Shown piece by piece: positions 25,986 to 37,783 of a DNA stretch of 64,000 nt. This DNA is from Tetraselmis striata. Lineage: Eukaryota > Chlorophyta > Chlorodendrophyceae > Chlorodendrales > Chlorodendraceae. Within the stretch, counting starts at the first letter, position 1. Each line of letters opens with the position of its first letter. The notes beneath the pieces are model-generated. The model did no database searches, had not been told where the DNA came from, and saw nothing but the letters and a program-made list of their open reading frames with translations. A program made the position numbers and the translations under genes. The stretch spans positions 124,001 through 188,000 of the forward strand of contig VCJN01000654.1 of NCBI GenBank assembly GCA_006384855.1, read 5' to 3'.

Positions 25986-26574
25986 ATCCAGGTTGACGCA
26001 AGTAGACAATCAAACCGTACAGGGGTGTGTCACGATGAGTGGCCGAACGAGGATGGCTGCCTAGGGGCATAGTCACTCATGGCAGTGAACGGCTGATGGG
26101 TTGGAGGGGCAGTGCCATGCATGCGATATGTCGTTCGCCGCAGTTGAAAAAGACCTGGCGGCGGATGTGCTTCGCGCTTATCTTGGTGCACATGACCAAA
26201 AAATCCCTTGGATCAACTCGGCTGTTGAGGCACCGCCAGACTATCTGCAGTTTCGCGCATCCGGGCATCCAGCAGATAATGACGCAATGTTTGATGTGCA
26301 GCGCTCTGTACTCGTACCATTGTTCCTGGCCATCCAGCCAGCAGTGCGCCTGTCCGGCAACCATTGTCAGTTCCGCAAGCCTGAGATGCACCGCTCCAGA
26401 TGGATGCACAATGAGCACATCGAATACTTCTACAAAACCAAGACAATAATCTTTTGTTCCATGCCAACGTATGCTGTAGCTGACTGAAGCCCAGTGCACA
26501 TTTACGTGAATTCATCAGCATATACTGCGTGACCAATGCGCTGATGGCTATTCACGAGGTCATCTCCAATACAT
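25986..26574. other. Convergent intergenic space between IMPACT and BRCC36
   Basis: Should contain the 3' ends of both transcripts. Two overlapping open frames, 26101-26487 (+) and 26077-26499 (-), cover almost the same bases. They have no recognised motif, and I do not call either one. Confidence 0.4.
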
Positions 26575-27020
26575 TTACGCGCGGGACAGGGACTGCAACT
26601 CTTTCTCCAGCGCCTTGCCCTCAGCTTGGAGTTCCTCCAGGTTGAGTTTGTTGTGCACTTGCATAGCCTTCATTGCCTGCCATCACGGGGACAGCAGCCA
26701 TGCGCGACCATGGTCAGAGCTACCCCAGGCCGATGCCCAGTTACTATTGCCGGTGGAGATATGCCCCATACCTGCAAGGCGGGACCAACACCATGCTGCA
26801 TGAGGCATGACATGGCGAGATGATATGTTGTTGCACTGTGCAGGCACAATATGGGGTCCGGGCTTGATGCGCCCGCGGAGAGAGTCTCCATTTCTTCAAG
26901 AATGTTCTTATACGCCTTGTTCTCCTCCTACAACGGTTGCTCAGCGTGTCAGGCCATACGTGTGGAGATACCAACACGGTAACAGATGCTGCTGTTGGCA
27001 TGACTGTAACCCGCGGGAAT

Positions 27021-27057
<37 letters not shown>

Positions 27058-28169
27058 CTCCCCAGCAGGCACTTACCCGCTGCAAGATTCTCTGCAGGGC
27101 GACGTAGTCCACCAGGGAGGCTTCCATCGAATTCTTCGAGGGAACCACCTGCATCGGCACCTCCCGGCGGACCTGCATGTCTACTGGGCCTGTCGACTGG
27201 AAGGCAATCACCTGAAGGGGCAGTCAAGTGGGCGCTCGCATCAGCGTGGGGGGAGGATGATAGATACGGCAGTTTCCGCATGCAATACGGATCCAGCACT
27301 CGGTGCGCCCGCAGACCTGGGCTGTCTGCGCCTTGGTCGTGGCATTCGTGTTGAACACGCTAAATATCAGTCCAATGAAGCGAGCCTCCAGGGATTGGTA
27401 CATGGCTTGTGTCGACAGGTCGACGTGCGAGGGCAGGACGGTGATGTGCGGGTGGCTATGATACCATCCGATGATCCTGGTTTCCACACCTGATGCGCAA
27501 ACACATGCCGACCAGGGCCGTGAGAATGGCTGAGGAGGCGTTGCCACAGCAGCGCCTCCCTCAGGCTTTCCGCACCTGTTGCCTTGGAGAAACGCTCAGC
27601 CAAAGCCGCAGCCTTCGCCAGCTGCTGGGAGCTGCACTCTACCCGGTCCCTACGGCGATCAGTGCGAACCTGCAAGCAGAGCAGCAGGACACATGATGGC
27701 TTGGTCCCTGTGGACACAAGTGCAACTATGGGCGGGCGGATTGCAATGGCCTGCGGAGTCACCTGCGGCATTGCCATCCATATCCGTGACACGCTCTCAC
27801 CCCCAGGGCTCTCCTGCGTCTCGGCATGGCCACCAGCGAAAACCACTTCAGTCAACTCCTGCAGTTTTGGTATTACTGAAAGGTGCATCGGTCGCAATGG
27901 CCAACCAGGGCGAGGCCCGCAGTGTAGATGGGAGTACCAGGCCGCGTACATAGATATTTCCCAGGAGAAGCCCCATGACCTCCTCATTCTCCGTGCTCAG
28001 TGCGTGCGTGAAGCATGTGAGGTGGACCTCTGCAAGCAGTTAGCATTGAAATCAGTGCCCCCCCTCCGGTGTCAATGACCAAACAGGCGGGTGATAGCGC
28101 GGAAGCGGCGTCCTGGCCAGAGGTCAGGCGCTCCTTGCCTGACGTGAGGTCTACTCTCGTCAGCGCCAT
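26575..28169 (-). CDS. BRCC3: BRCC36-type K63-specific JAMM deubiquitinase, 8 exons
   Basis: BRCC36 is the zinc metalloprotease that cuts K63-linked ubiquitin in the BRCA1-A and BRISC complexes. Exons on the minus strand: 28169-28139, 28029-27950, 27858-27763, 27669-27576, 27489-27317, 27211-27077, 26927-26772 and 26676-26575. Total 867 nt (288 residues plus stop), all phases consistent. The first 36 residues align without gaps to Arabidopsis BRCC36 only if intron 1 is GC-AG (TCAG|GCAAGG). The MPN+ domain has the glutamate near residues 26-27 (TENEEVMGLLLG) and the full JAMM motif HSHPHITVLPSHVD at 111-124 (His111, His113, Asp124). The BRCC36-type segment DRRRDRVECSSQQLA precedes it. The C-terminal helix, LNLEELQAEGKALEKELQSL, matches the coiled coil used to pair with the ABRAXAS or KIAA0157 type partner. 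Intron 6 has a 34-base sense-strand C run. It should be an active enzyme. Confidence 0.95.
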
Positions 28170-29361
28170 GCTTTGAACGTGCACGTTGGCAATACCGATC
28201 CGCTGCTCGGTGGTGGGGGTCCCTGGTCGCCCCTGCACATTTGCAAAAAAATGTCATTGACGTGACGCGACAAGCTGGTGTCCAACCGCGGTGAACAGTC
28301 TACTGTCTACCTGGTCTGCAGCTGATCAACGGAGACCTGCCGGGCAGCAGACTGATGAGAGGGGATATTGACGACTAGTCGCATCTCTTCCTGGTACCTG
28401 GTACTCTTACTTGGTACCCTTGCCTGTACAGTCAGAGATCCTGACGCCCGCGGCTGTGCCGATATGCGGGATGGGGCATAGTCAGCAAGGTGAAGGCCCT
28501 TCGCCCCTCATCGGACGATGATTCTGGCCGAGGCGCTGATAGCGGTACAGTACTTGTACTCGTACGCGTACGTGTACGCGTACGGGTGTCCTCGTATTTA
28601 GGAATGTGAGAGGTTGACCAAACCCTAGACAACCTAGTAGCCCTTGAACAACAGTAAACCTGAGTGTGCCGTAATGCGGCAGCAGGAAGACAAATAGTAC
28701 TGGTACTCTATCCTAATTTTTAATTACATTAGCCAGCTGCAAAATTCAAGAAATATATTATAATTACATGAGTAGGGTTACATGGTACCCTATCCTAATG
28801 AACGCGCGGGATTGCTACTCGTACTCTTATAGCAGGCAGGAGGCGATCGACGACGCATGTGGCAGACGGCGGGGGCAACAGGGCATGCCGAGCAGCTTGC
28901 TGATGCTTAATGCATCGACCCTCGCCCCCCCCCCCCCCCCCCTCCCACCGCCCCCCCTCCCCCTCAACTTCCCCGAAAAAGGCCCGCTGCCACCCCCTCG
29001 GTCTTGGCTCTGCGGACGGGCCTGACTATAAAGTTAGCAGCCCGGCGCACCGTGTCTTTGTCGTTGCCCTCCGGCAGAGGTGCTCAACGTCCGGGAAGGC
29101 AGGGTCACGCACCCCATCGACTATTGGCAAAGGCCGAGCCGCACGAGCCTCGTAGTTAGACACCTAGAGGACAAACTCCCCTCAAATCCCGATTACTCAA
29201 AAACGTAAGTCCAAGGATCACGGCGATGGCTGTTGATAGAATCGGATGTGCTGTCCTAGTGTCCTGCTAAACGCCTCTGATTCAAAGTTATCTGTATGTA
29301 CGAAGCGCGTTGCGCGCCACCTGAGGCATGCGGGTGTGGCTTCAGGGAGCCTATCTGCAAC
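28170..29361. promoter_or_regulatory. Divergent promoter region, GTAC-rich
   Basis: Lies between BRCC36 (-) and the small coiled-coil gene (+). It holds many short palindromic GTAC-based words: ctggtacctggtactc near 28392, a run of tacgcgtacgtgtacgcgta near 28563, ggtactctatcctaat near 28702, ggtaccctatcctaatg near 28784 and gctactcgtactc near 28814. A C run of 18 sits at 28925-28942. A role in regulation is inferred from position only. Confidence 0.4.
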
Positions 29362-30079
29362 ATGGCAAGGGATTATCAGGATGCAATGAGCTCGAAGGCA
29401 TGGCTTGAGGTACGTAACTGGGCGAGGTATGGCGCAACGTGGGCTAGGGGATCTGCAGTTCTGTAGCTCTGTGCCCAGCTTGCAAGTGTTCCTGCTGATT
29501 CTTCTGCTTTCATGGTGTGCAGCGAATCGATCGCGAGATGGTAGCGGCGAAACAGTTCTGGAAAAAGGAGGGGAAGCTTCTGCAGGAAAAAGCGGCAAGG
29601 CTGCAGGATGGGCAAAGCAGCATCGGAACGTCAACCTTCATAAATTCGGACACAACCATCAGTACTATGGTGCGGGAACTCCTACCGGTTGTTCCACCTC
29701 ATTGCACAGATGGTTAGCGGCAACTAGCAGATGACATATGCATTGAAATTTCCAACAGGTGATTAGGGATAAGCTGAAGCGGATTGAGAATGAGATAGCA
29801 GTAAGTACCTCTCTGTGCTATCAATATTTTTGTTGCCGGTGCTGTGTGGCGGGAGAACTACTGACACTGGGCCGGGTGGGCTGATAAATATGACAGTTTG
29901 AGAAGAACAAGCGGAGCTTCCTCGAGAACCAGTTGAATGTCATTCAGGAATCTACAATGCGATCGGGATCGAAGCCATGCACCCCAGTGACGCGTATAGC
30001 CACGCCACTGACGCGTACCGCCACACCAGTGTCACACGTGACGCCAAAGCCAAGCACAGTGCCGGGTGGCCAGAAATAA
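29362..30079 (+). CDS. Small coiled-coil protein, unidentified, 4 exons
   Basis: I do not recognise the family. The model is 29362-29409, 29523-29669, 29759-29800 and 29897-30079, 420 nt and 139 residues. All introns are GT-AG and in phase 0, which supports the model. Residues 1-50 are charged and helical (RIDREMVAAKQFWKKEGKLL). A second helical segment, VIRDKLKRIENEIAFEKNKR, spans exons 3 and 4. The last 40 residues are Pro/Thr/Ser/Lys-rich with repeats of the form TPxTR and TPVS, and are probably disordered. No signal peptide or membrane segment is seen. The start ATG is the first in frame with MARDYQDAM. It could be a microtubule- or axoneme-linked small protein, but that is a guess from composition only. 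Confidence 0.6.
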
Positions 30080-30852
30080 GGATCCCATCTGCTCGTCCAT
30101 TGGCTGGCTTTGGAAAATGTGCCATCAGCTATTGCCCTGTATAGCAACCTACCAGTGGCTACCGTTCGACCGCATGAGCGATGGGAATGGCTGCTGGTTG
30201 GCTAGATATTTCAGGAATTGCATTCCGTTTCTTGACAGAATTTGGGGTATGCTGCAACCAGAGCAATGTGAAAAAGGCAGTGATGCCTGCCTGTGATGTG
30301 ATGTCAAGTCAGGCAGCTATCCAGCCCACGGCTTCCTGTGAGACCGTCATGTGCTCCCTCATTTGTGCCCAAGTCTGGGGTGCTGCCACTCTGAAATCGA
30401 ATGCCGGGTGTTTAATCATGTTGAGTGCATCGTGAGCAGGAGGGGGATTTCAGACAGTTGTGTCAGTACTATTGCGATGGCCATACACACACCTCAGCAT
30501 GACAATGATCAAGCGCGCAATCCATATGACAATGACCACCATGTAATATCACTGGGCACATTTTAATGGCAAAACACACTTTTCAATGTAAGTCTGGCCA
30601 CAAGGTCTCAAGGACCCAAAGCGTTTTCTGTCACATTAGTATCCCATCAGCATCCATAATCCAAGAGCAGTCAACAATATCCACACAACACCCTTAAAGT
30701 AGCTGAAACAGGGAGCTATATGAGACTGAACTTTGGATCTGATTAAATAGTCGGGCGTCACCATGCCATATCCACTGGCCTGGACTTGCAAGTGATATGC
30801 CAAGAGACATATAAATTTCTTTATGCTACTGTGAAATCTGCGGAAGAGCTGC
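30080..30852. other. Convergent intergenic space
   Basis: 3' flanks of the coiled-coil gene (+) and the EF-hand gene (-). The sequence is lower in GC than the genes. No coding or RNA feature seen. Confidence 0.4.
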
Positions 30853-32190
30853 TTAGCCCTGCTTGATCTCACTCACAGCACCAACATTGTCATGCTTCGC
30901 AAAGAACCAGGGAGCAAGGTTGTCTTGGAACCAGCGCTCCTGATACTCAATCTCCCAGTTGCCGAGTTCATTCAGGATGGAGTAAGTGATGACGGTGTAC
31001 ATTCCTCCCCAAGATGTGCATTCTGTGACCCTCAGCTGGTCGATGACGTAGTCGTCGAGGTCCTCATCCCAGTTGTCATCCTCATAGTCCTCAGTGACGC
31101 AGTTCATAGTTCCTTTCCTGAGCAGCTTGCGGCCAGTTGGCTGATCATTCAGCCCCTCAGTTGTGTTGGCCGGCTGCCCCTCAGCAGCCACCTCAAACAT
31201 GTACATGCCCTTGGGGGTGAACTCAAATATGATGCCAGGAACCGTGCTGTAGACGGTGGCCGTGCGCTGCCCAATGGTCACGCCTGCAATGTTGTGTTTG
31301 TGCACTCCGCTCGAATCGGTGTACACCAGAGCCTTCATCGACATGAGAGAAGTCCCAGTGGGAGGCGTGTACACCTGTCATGGGTGCATTTGGAAGAGGC
31401 GGGGAGTTCATCTCAGCTCGACAGCCACAGGCAAAAGTGCGATTCGCGCTGAATTACCACCGATGATGAGCTGCAAACTCAGGAAAAGGCCACAACCGAC
31501 CTGATTATCCGCGATCACTTGGGTGCGCATGGCTTCCGCAGACTCGAGCGGCAGGCGGACGCCAGCGGGCGTCTGGCGGCTGTTCCCCTTGGCAACTAAC
31601 CTGTTGTCCTCGACTGTGATGTCTTTGCTCAAGTTGACGACCACATACCTGGGATGCAGGTATCAGTGCGACACATTTAGGCGAAGAACGGTTTATAAAG
31701 AGTCGTCGCCAGGCGGTGTGTGCCGGCGAAGCTGAAAGAGCGAAGCCGCCGCTCGGCTCATGCGGAAAAGTGTATATACTTTTGCGGGAAAATCGCGACT
31801 TACACCGATACGTACGGTACCCATACATGAGCGAGACGACGAAGAAGGGCAGAAGGGCGAGAGCGGGGCGGGGACTCACGTCAGCACGGCGTTCACACCC
31901 AACACAGCCAGAAGCAAGGTGCCGACTAGAAGTGCAACGGTCTTGTAGGTCTTGTGCTGCTGCTGCTCGTTCTTCAGCTCGTTGACAATGCGCCGGAGCT
32001 CCTCCCGGCCTATGCGGCCGTCGCCGTCCGTGTCAAACTTGGCAGCGGAGAGGCTCATGCCGCCCAGGGAGATGCCAGACGCATGTCGCTTATGGCGCGG
32101 AGGGCTTAGCTCGTAAAGCTCCGCGACAACATTATCATCATCACGTGAAACGGCAGAGTCAGAGCCTGGCACGGAGCCGTTCGTCGTCAT
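30853..32190 (-). CDS. Single-EF-hand membrane-anchored protein, 3 exons
   Basis: Exons on the minus strand: 32190-31880, 31648-31501 and 31374-30853; 981 nt, 326 residues plus stop, phases 2 and 0 consistent. Residues 1-45 are acidic and Ser-rich. An EF-hand loop, DTDGDGRIGREE, occupies 53-64 with Ca ligands at the usual positions. One hydrophobic segment (about 84-103, TVALLVGTLLLAVLGVNAVL) then crosses the membrane. The remaining 220 residues are likely luminal or extracellular, with a type II topology if there is no signal peptide. They include IIFEFTPKGMYMFEV, an acidic stretch YEDDNWDEDLDDYVID, and NWEIEYQERWF. I know no named family for this combination. Function unknown; Ca-responsive membrane protein is a reasonable inference. 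The start is a clean ATG with a GC-rich leader. It is divergent from the methyltransferase gene. Confidence 0.8.
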
Positions 32191-33074
32191 GTCTTATTCT
32201 TAGTCGCGCTGACAGGAGGCTGCCGCCGCTGTACAAGTAGTCGCTACAGGACAGCTGGCGACGGCTGTAATTAATTTGACGGCGCAGCTTCGCGTCCAGA
32301 AGGGCGTGCGGGGCTGGGGCACTATCGACTGCCGTTCGCCAGACTCCGCGGGGGAGGCTGCGACTGCGATGGATTCTGACTTAAGTCTTGATGGCGCGCA
32401 CTATTAGCGAGTGAGGGCGGCGTCGCAGTGATAGCCAACACGTAGCCTGTTCGGTACACGTATTCGGTGAGGCGTGGGCTTTCGCGAGGAGACATCCCAG
32501 CGGACTGGCGGATACAGTCGCGGTCGTAACGGCGCGCGCAAGCGCTCCCGCGCTATTTCGGCGCGCAGAGCGTGCTGCCTGCCCAGGCCACACGTTACAA
32601 GTACGCTGTACGGGCCCTAGTCGCTAACTGTACTCGTCGTAGCGACTACCCTGTACAGATATAGTAATCCTTGCCTTTATTTTATTGGAACCTTTCTGAT
32701 TGCCGTTTATTTTGGTGATTTCCGATATCGCCTTCTGCTGCTAGCTCATGTGATTTTATTGGAAGCGACTACCTGTACGTTCATCTGTAATGGTCTACTG
32801 TAGATGTCTACGGAGGCGGGAGCGAATACTTTCGTCCGTTAACGTCCGCGTGCAAACACGAAAACCATATCGTTCAGCTCTTGCTGCAGACATGGGCAGT
32901 AATACGTAGTCATCGTGTAGCACATTTCACCCCCGTGGTGACGCACGATTCCCAGATGGTGGCAGACTAGACGATACGAGCGCAGACGCCGCCAATCCCC
33001 CCCCCCTACCCCTTCCAACCTGCTGCTCTCAACAGGACGCCCGTTCCCTGCACATTGTCTTTGCAACTTGGAAC
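32191..33074. promoter_or_regulatory. Divergent promoter region with repeated TAGCGACTA words
   Basis: Lies between the EF-hand gene (-) and the methyltransferase gene (+). The word GTAGCGACTA or its complement occurs near 32237 (gtagtcgctacagg), 32616 (tagtcgctaactgtac), 32637 (cgtagcgactaccctgtac) and 32765 (agcgactacctgtac). Each is next to a CCTGTA or CTGTAC word. Position and repetition suggest binding sites; no factor is known to me. Confidence 0.45.
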
Positions 33075-35245
33075 ATGGCACCGGCCGCGCTTACTCCCAC
33101 CAGCTGCCGACTGGCGGTTGGCCCCTCGACGGGCAGAGCTGTATTGGCGCGGCGTCCCGGGATGCCTCGAGTCGTCTGCACCGCCGCTGCTGAGAGACAA
33201 AAATCCAAGCCAGACTTGGCGGCTGAGGACGGGCTGTCGAAGGTCGCAAACGCACTCATCAACTTCAAGCCGCTCTTCGCGGTGATGAAAGTAATGGCCA
33301 GGAATACGATGAAATCGACGGCCTCCAAGAACGGGATAGACTGGGATGGCACTGTGCGTGAATACGAGAGTAAGCACAAGGCGGAGCTGGCGGAGCTCAA
33401 GGTGGAGATGGAGGACCCCGCCATCAGCTACCCCAGCTACTACACTCAGGAGTTCCACGGCTACACCGAGGGTAATCTCAACTGGCTGGTGAGTGGATGC
33501 CCTGCCCTGACCTACTGCGAACTCTTGGGAGCTACCGTACTCACATGCCCGGGTCTGAAATGAGCAGCTGCTGCTGATGCGGCGCACAGGCGGCCTACGA
33601 GGCAATCCCTGCAACCCAAAGCACGTGGATGCGCATATATACCAAGGTTGAGGCCGCCCTCGAAGTTCTGCGCTATAAAGCTTGGGCAGCATCCGTGAAC
33701 ACTCTGACCCTCTCAGTCAAACGCATAGCTGATGGCGCACCGTGTCATCGCTGTTTGCGTACCAGGACGAGGCTGGGATCGCGGTGCAAGAGGCTGAGCG
33801 GCGTGTGCGAAAGGGCATCCTGAACGCTATCTTGGTGCGCACGGCGGCAGTTTTGTGTCCATTCGGCGCTGCTAAGCGTGCGTAGGGGCGCTTGTACAGT
33901 ACGGGACTGGCTGCTGCATGACTGGCTCACATGTTTCGTCACGCCCTCCCCTTGATGCGACTTCAGAGTTTCCAGGCGGAGCATGAGTGCCGGGAGTTCG
34001 AGGATCTGCTGGATGAGGGCTGCTCCGTGGGTGTAAGCACCCGGTGGATGGCCATGGAGTGGCCCGAAGCGACTGTTACTGGACTGGACCTTTCTCCCTA
34101 CTTCCTGGCTGTTGCTGAGCTGGAAGAGCGGTGCCCCCCTCCCCCTCCCCCTCCCCCCCCCCCCCCCCCCCCCACCCCCTTCCCAGCCAGTGTTATCGAC
34201 ATCATGCTGCAGTTTCTGACGACTGTAGTCGTCATAACTGCCATCCTTAGGCAGCGAGCAGATGGCAAGCGCATTGTGCATCGGTACACCCACGGCCTCG
34301 CCGAGGCAACGGTATGCCCTATCCCTTTGTGAGCAGCGGAAACGTGGGGATAATAATGAAACCTTAGACATACGCACCCAACCCAAACATCAGTTGGTAG
34401 CATGCCAACCCTGGATGCAAATTGCCACTGCGATTCCCGCTGTTCAGTACTCTTGTGCACTCGTGCCGCACAGGGCTTCCCCGAAGCGTCGTTTGACATG
34501 GTGACGCTCGAGTACGTGCTGCATGAGTGCCCACAGGTAAGCCCCCCCCCCCCCCCCCCCCCTCCTCCCGGGTGGACCCTCCCTGAGGAAATGGACGCAG
34601 ATTGCGGTAACTAGCAGTTCCTCCATTGCTCGCGATCGAGATTGACTCGCATCTCAGCACTATGGCGGTGCGGATACTTTCAGGAGGTCACACGCAATAT
34701 TATGAAGGAGGCCCGCCGTATCCTGCGTCCTGGCGGCGTTCTCTCCCTCACGGACAATGACCCTGAGTACACCCCCCTCCTCCTGCCAGGCCCCGCCCCC
34801 ACCCCACCTCAATCCCATGCACATATGCATCACGGACCGTCCCTCCCGGCTCGCTCGTACTGACTGTCACATGCCGTTATCCTTACGGGGCTGTGTCGCT
34901 GACTGATGGTGGAACTTGCCAGGTCATCGGTGATGCAGAATTTGCCGCCTGCGCTTTACACCCTGATGAGGTCAACAGAGCCATGGCATGATGAGTACTA
35001 CACTCTCGACATGGAGGCGGTGCGTGTCCCCTCATGCCCCAACACAGCACATGCCCTCCCTCCCTGTCTCTCACACACCCAGCTGGTCGCCAACAGCGGC
35101 ACAGTGCTGCTCCACGAACATTGTTTTAAATGGACATTGTATTGCCCTGCAGGCATTGAAAGACGCGGGCTTTGACATCACTCAGAGCGTGCCCTGTAAC
35201 CCCCGGCACCGCACGGTGATGGGCCGGGCTGGGCCAGCTAATTAG
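33075..35245 (+). CDS. Plastid-type class I SAM-dependent methyltransferase, 9 exons
   Basis: Exons: 33075-33488, 33590-33646, 33766-33834, 33967-34130, 34251-34311, 34474-34536, 34684-34766, 34923-35019 and 35153-35245; 1101 nt, 366 residues plus stop, all junctions in phase. The first 42 residues (Ala, Arg, Ser, Pro-rich, ending near RVVCTAAAERQ) look like a chloroplast transit peptide. YPSYYTQEFHGYTEGNLNWL (about 120-138) and EAIPATQSTWMRIY match a plant family of type-11 methyltransferases. The SAM site is LLDEGCSVGVSTRW (about 194-207), where most relatives have DIGCS, so Asp-Ile is Asp-Glu here. GLDLSPYFLAVA follows. FDMVTLEYVLHECP and ARRILRPGGVLSLTDNDP are the post-motif segments, and ALYTLMRSTEPWHDEYY and FDITQSVPCNPRHRT the C-terminal family marks. 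Substrate unknown. Exon 2-3 borders are the least certain. Two introns hold sense-strand C runs. Confidence 0.92.
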
Positions 35246-37343
35246 GATGGCGGCGAATCTAAGTGGCTGGGGCAGTGGCGCAGCTCGCCGCAAATACGTG
35301 CGCGTGCATGTAGCGCAGGGAGGGCAGTCGGTCGGCAGCAGGCTTAGCGATCAGGTGGCCATCGAAGGGCGCCAGTCGCACGAATTTTTACAGGGATGTG
35401 ACGTAGCCTAACCCCCCGGCCCCTCCCACTCCTCCCACGCGCGGCCCCTTTGCTCCATAACCTTGCTCGGAATACTCTTTTGGAAGGAAGCCGCCTCTGG
35501 TCATAGCAGGACAAGCATGCAATCCACAGCTATTGAAAGCGCAGGAAATCAACCCTGGCAAAACACTACATGCAAACGAAGAATGAAGCGGAAAGGGACG
35601 CAGATTACGCGAAAATGAAGGAAATGCGTCTCAATGTAACAAGATCAATTTATTTGCTGGCGGACTTGGGGTGTTGACGACGCCCAGCGGCCCATGTTGA
35701 CCTAGACTCTATGCGACCAACTTGAATGCAGCAGGCAATCGTAGATAGGAATGTAAGATCACATCACACACATGCCCCTCCCAAATAATGATACGCAAAC
35801 CAATTAGAACATGCACCCGCCCCATCAGCACAAGGGGCGATGCAACTCGTATTCCATTGGTGCGGAAATACAGGTGTGCCAAGCAGAAGCGATGCGTCGG
35901 CTACGAAACCGTGCATCTGCGGCATGATGAAATGGTTCCCAGAACGCCTTTCAGACACGCAAAGGAAGAAAGACAGATAAATCGTCTAGCCCTGCGCTGA
36001 TATAGCGACTGGTACCTGTAGTCTTCAATGCTGATATATACCGCCTGCAATATGCAAGTACGGATACTGGCACCTGATGATACTACAGCCATCGCTTATG
36101 TGCAGCTTCTCAGCCGCACAATTATCATGTGCAAAGGTCAGACAAGCTGCCGTATGCGTGGGTTCAATTTGCAGCTCGCCACTGGAACGAGAAGACACAG
36201 GTCTCTCCAAGTACGTGAGATATTCTAAAGCCGTCCGCCCGTCTGCAGCGGATGGACATCACAGCGTCTCATCCGGCGCATTGGCTGGAGATGTCACTGC
36301 TGGAGATGCATCACAAGTTCTCAGAGGAGAGCGCCAGAGCTGTACACGCACGGCGCAAGAATAGGAAAAGCCGATTACGATAAGTGATTGCGTGGTACTC
36401 TTTTGGTAGGTTGGCAGGAGTGCACCGACGCGCAGGGAGGAGAGTAGGAACGGCTCAGCGCAGGCGGGCTAAGGACAGACGGATTACTGCAGGGTTGTTG
36501 GCGCTGTCGCCAGAGCCGGCCCGCCGCAAGGGCGGGGAAGGGGGGGAGGGTCGTGAAATGCGACATCGGCGGAGAGGTGAGGCCCACATGGCAAGCAGGA
36601 TAGCATAGGTGTACATGTGATAGTTACTGCCAGTGATGTTGATACACGTACCGCATAGTCACCCGTCTGTGTCGCTCAAATTCCTGCAAGTATGGGCGCC
36701 ACAAGCACTCACTCACTCGGGGCCCCCAACCTTCCGCACGGATACATGCATCTATAAATAGCGCACGAGAAGTACGGTGATGAACAGAGGGCGGGTTGTG
36801 GTCAGGCCAGCATACATGTTGATGCGATGTTTATGAGATGCGCACTCAAGTACGTACAAGGAGCCAAGGGCTGTCCATGCAAAATACTCCACCGGCGGCA
36901 CGCCGGCTAAGGCATTACTTTGAGGGCACCTGCGGTCGTGGCGTTTGGCATGAGTGCGCCTGATGCCAGTTGGGCAGGCGACAGTATCGTGCAGCGCATC
37001 TGTCAGTGAGAGATGACCAAGTGGGGTACCCGGGTGGAAGAGTTCCAGTGAGGCTCTCCGACTGAGTTGCACTGCATCCGAAGCACAGCACCCATGCCCC
37101 GGTTTAGACATGCAATACTATGCATGACGGGATCCAGGGCGCATATGTTTGCTGGCATTTTACGCCAGAGCCGTCTGCGTCAACGTGCTACATGCGGGCG
37201 GGAAGGAGCCCTGTGTCGCCACCGTTGGCATTGAGGACCCTGGTGTAGCAAAGGTAGTCCATAACAGCGAGAGGGGTTCAGTCACACCAGTTAGCATCAA
37301 AGGTGCAGGTGTGCAGTCATTTCGATATGTTGCCAATTGAGAT

Positions 37344-37383
<40 letters not shown>

Positions 37384-37783
37384 GAGGCGCACACGCAGCT
37401 CTAGTCCGCCAGCACTGACTAGCTTGCCGGCAGCAAGGCGCAATAGATCTGTCTGCATACAGAGTGATGCAGATGCAATACCTGGTTCGCGGCTTTCAGT
37501 GTACCCCCGCGCCACAATGACAGGGAGAATGCAAGGGAGTACGCATGCAATGACCACAGTCCCCTACTTGCGTCACCTGTTGCTCTAGGAGCCCAGACCA
37601 AGCAGGGCGATGGGGGAGGTGCGGTCAATTACAGTGAGGTTTTGATTTTTTTTAGGTCTGCTCATAGGGTGATATCTACAAATTCATCAAAACATTGCTG
37701 TCGAGTCATGTTATATACACATATATATCAGCGCGCAGCGTGGCGCATCGTATTAGTCAATCGATCGCCGCCGCCGGCCATAC
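35246..37783. other. Long gene-poor stretch with a GT microsatellite
   Basis: No frame with recognisable features. A (GT)n tract lies at 37345-37377. The first few hundred bases should be 3' flank of the methyltransferase gene. Several frames of 60-120 codons were read and judged chance. Confidence 0.45.

Noticed and set aside
26077..26499. Overlapping plus and minus frames between IMPACT and BRCC36
   Set aside because: They overlap almost fully on opposite strands and show no motif. This is the 3' space of two convergent genes.
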